From: Planctomycetota bacterium
Lineage (GTDB): Bacteria > Planctomycetota > Planctomycetia > Pirellulales > UBA1268
Direction: 5' to 3'
Length of the DNA stretch: 32,350 nucleotides
Assembly: GCA_016872925.1 (NCBI GenBank)
Contig: VGYR01000013.1
Coordinates: 1 to 32,350 of the forward strand
Shown here: positions 31,940-32,350 of the stretch, piece after piece
Layout of the letters: each line of letters opens with the position of its first letter
Numbering within the stretch: the first letter of the stretch is position 1
Translations under genes and position numbers: made by a program
Notes under the pieces: model-generated
The model's database searches: none
Seen by the model: the letters and a program-made list of their open reading frames with translations, nothing else
What the model was told of the DNA's origin: nothing

Positions 31940-32023
31940 GGCGGTCGAAAACGGCGGCGCGGGGACCGTGTCGCGGCGGTCCAAAATGGCGGCGCACAAC
32001 CGTGCAGGTCTCTGGGCGGGGAA

Positions 32024-32045
32024 GATCGGGGCGACAGCCCCGATC
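32024..32045. other. Perfect hairpin near the integrase/IS junction
   Basis: GATCGGGGC-GACA-GCCCCGATC forms a 9-bp stem with a 4-nt loop between the broken integrase and the istB fragment. It has no U-tract on either strand. It may be a relic of a transposon end. Confidence 0.4.
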
Positions 32046-32073
32046 TCCTGCGGAGCAAGGCGAAGCACTCGGG

Positions 32074-32255
32074 CAGTATCTCGACCGCCGCGAGAACATC
32101 CTTCGGCCCATCAGGCACGGGGAAGACGCATCTGGCAACGGCCTTCGGGATGGCCGCCTGCTCCCAGGGGCGCAAGGTCCGGTTCTTCCGGGTCACGGAA
32201 CTCGTCACGCTGCTGCTCGAGGCCAAGGAGGAGCGGCATCTGCTGCGCATGCGTG
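32074..32255 (+). pseudogene. istB: IS21-type istB ATPase fragment, frameshifted and truncated
   Basis: QYLDRRENI (32074-32100) continues, after a frame change at 32101, as FGPSGTGKTHLATAFGMAAC and then QGRKVRFFRVTELVTLLLEAKEERHLLRMR. This is the Walker A region and following helix of IstB, the ATP-dependent helper of IS21-family transposases. After about 32255 the similarity stops, with no Walker B segment (normally ...DLLIVDELG), and the frame ends at 32299. The IstB start and any istA are not visible, so only an internal piece remains. Confidence 0.75.
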
Positions 32256-32350
32256 TGCGCACAGCACAACCACCCCTGGCCGCCGGCGTGACGCCGTAGC
32301 GGAGCCGATCCGGGGCTACTTCCGCGTTCCTCGGCGCCGGGCCCGCTTGG

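Noticed and set aside
1-32350. CRISPR array
   Set aside because: No regularly spaced direct repeats with unique spacers were seen; the repeats found are paired hairpins and att sites.

Overview
The window looks like chromosomal DNA from a planctomycete, probably Pirellulales-like. This is inferred from the high GC content by eye, weak or absent Shine-Dalgarno sites in many core genes, two giant beta-barrel/beta-helix surface proteins of a type common in that phylum, an extracellular protease with an LERRDCPA-type N-terminus, and a PulE-type ATPase with a membrane N-terminus. No species can be named from sequence alone.

Core region (about 0.5-20.2 kb). From the left: a repeat-rich flank, a type II toxin-antitoxin pair, and a MOSC-domain protein. 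Then comes a minus-strand block of secreted or surface proteins: two paralogous inverse-autotransporter-like proteins and a Calx-beta/subtilisin protease. It is followed by a membrane-anchored secretion ATPase translationally coupled to a CvpA-like/cadherin-like protein, a second repeat-rich gap, and a Cache-HAMP chemoreceptor. Next are a HAD phosphatase coupled to threonine dehydratase, a small basic protein, a membrane-anchored trypsin-like protease, a cyclophilin, a membrane-anchored Ser/Thr kinase, and a tRNA-Glu(CTC) gene with a good promoter.

Accessory island (20.30-31.60 kb). A tyrosine integrase lies against the 3' end of tRNA-Glu, and its last codons are encoded inside the tRNA gene. 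A perfect 19-bp copy of the tRNA 3' end recurs at 31,581-31,599, which defines an 11.3-kb integrative element. Its left half is a replication/integration module: integrase, AEP primase-DUF3987 ATPase and two AlpA/excisionase-like proteins in one overlapping operon, read from a region with four TCGCGTGACA half-sites. A 424-aa orphan protein precedes them. A 0.68-kb gene-free stretch of GGA-loop hairpins and G-runs separates this from the cargo. The cargo is a minus-strand operon vsr-dcm-(candidate restriction endonuclease)-DUF6941-small ORF, with a divergent gene for an unusual HIRAN + GYF_2 protein. The layout resembles a phage-satellite or P4-like island carrying an enlarged restriction-modification system.

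Right edge (31.6-32.35 kb). Directly beyond attR is the C-terminal third of a second, related integrase, followed by a frameshifted and truncated IS21-type istB fragment. This suggests repeated use of the same tRNA-Glu site and decay of an older element.

The strongest candidate for an undescribed system is the cargo: a Vsr-linked C5-methyltransferase with an unrecognised nuclease, co-transcribed with DUF6941 and a 62-aa protein, and flanked by the HIRAN-GYF protein.
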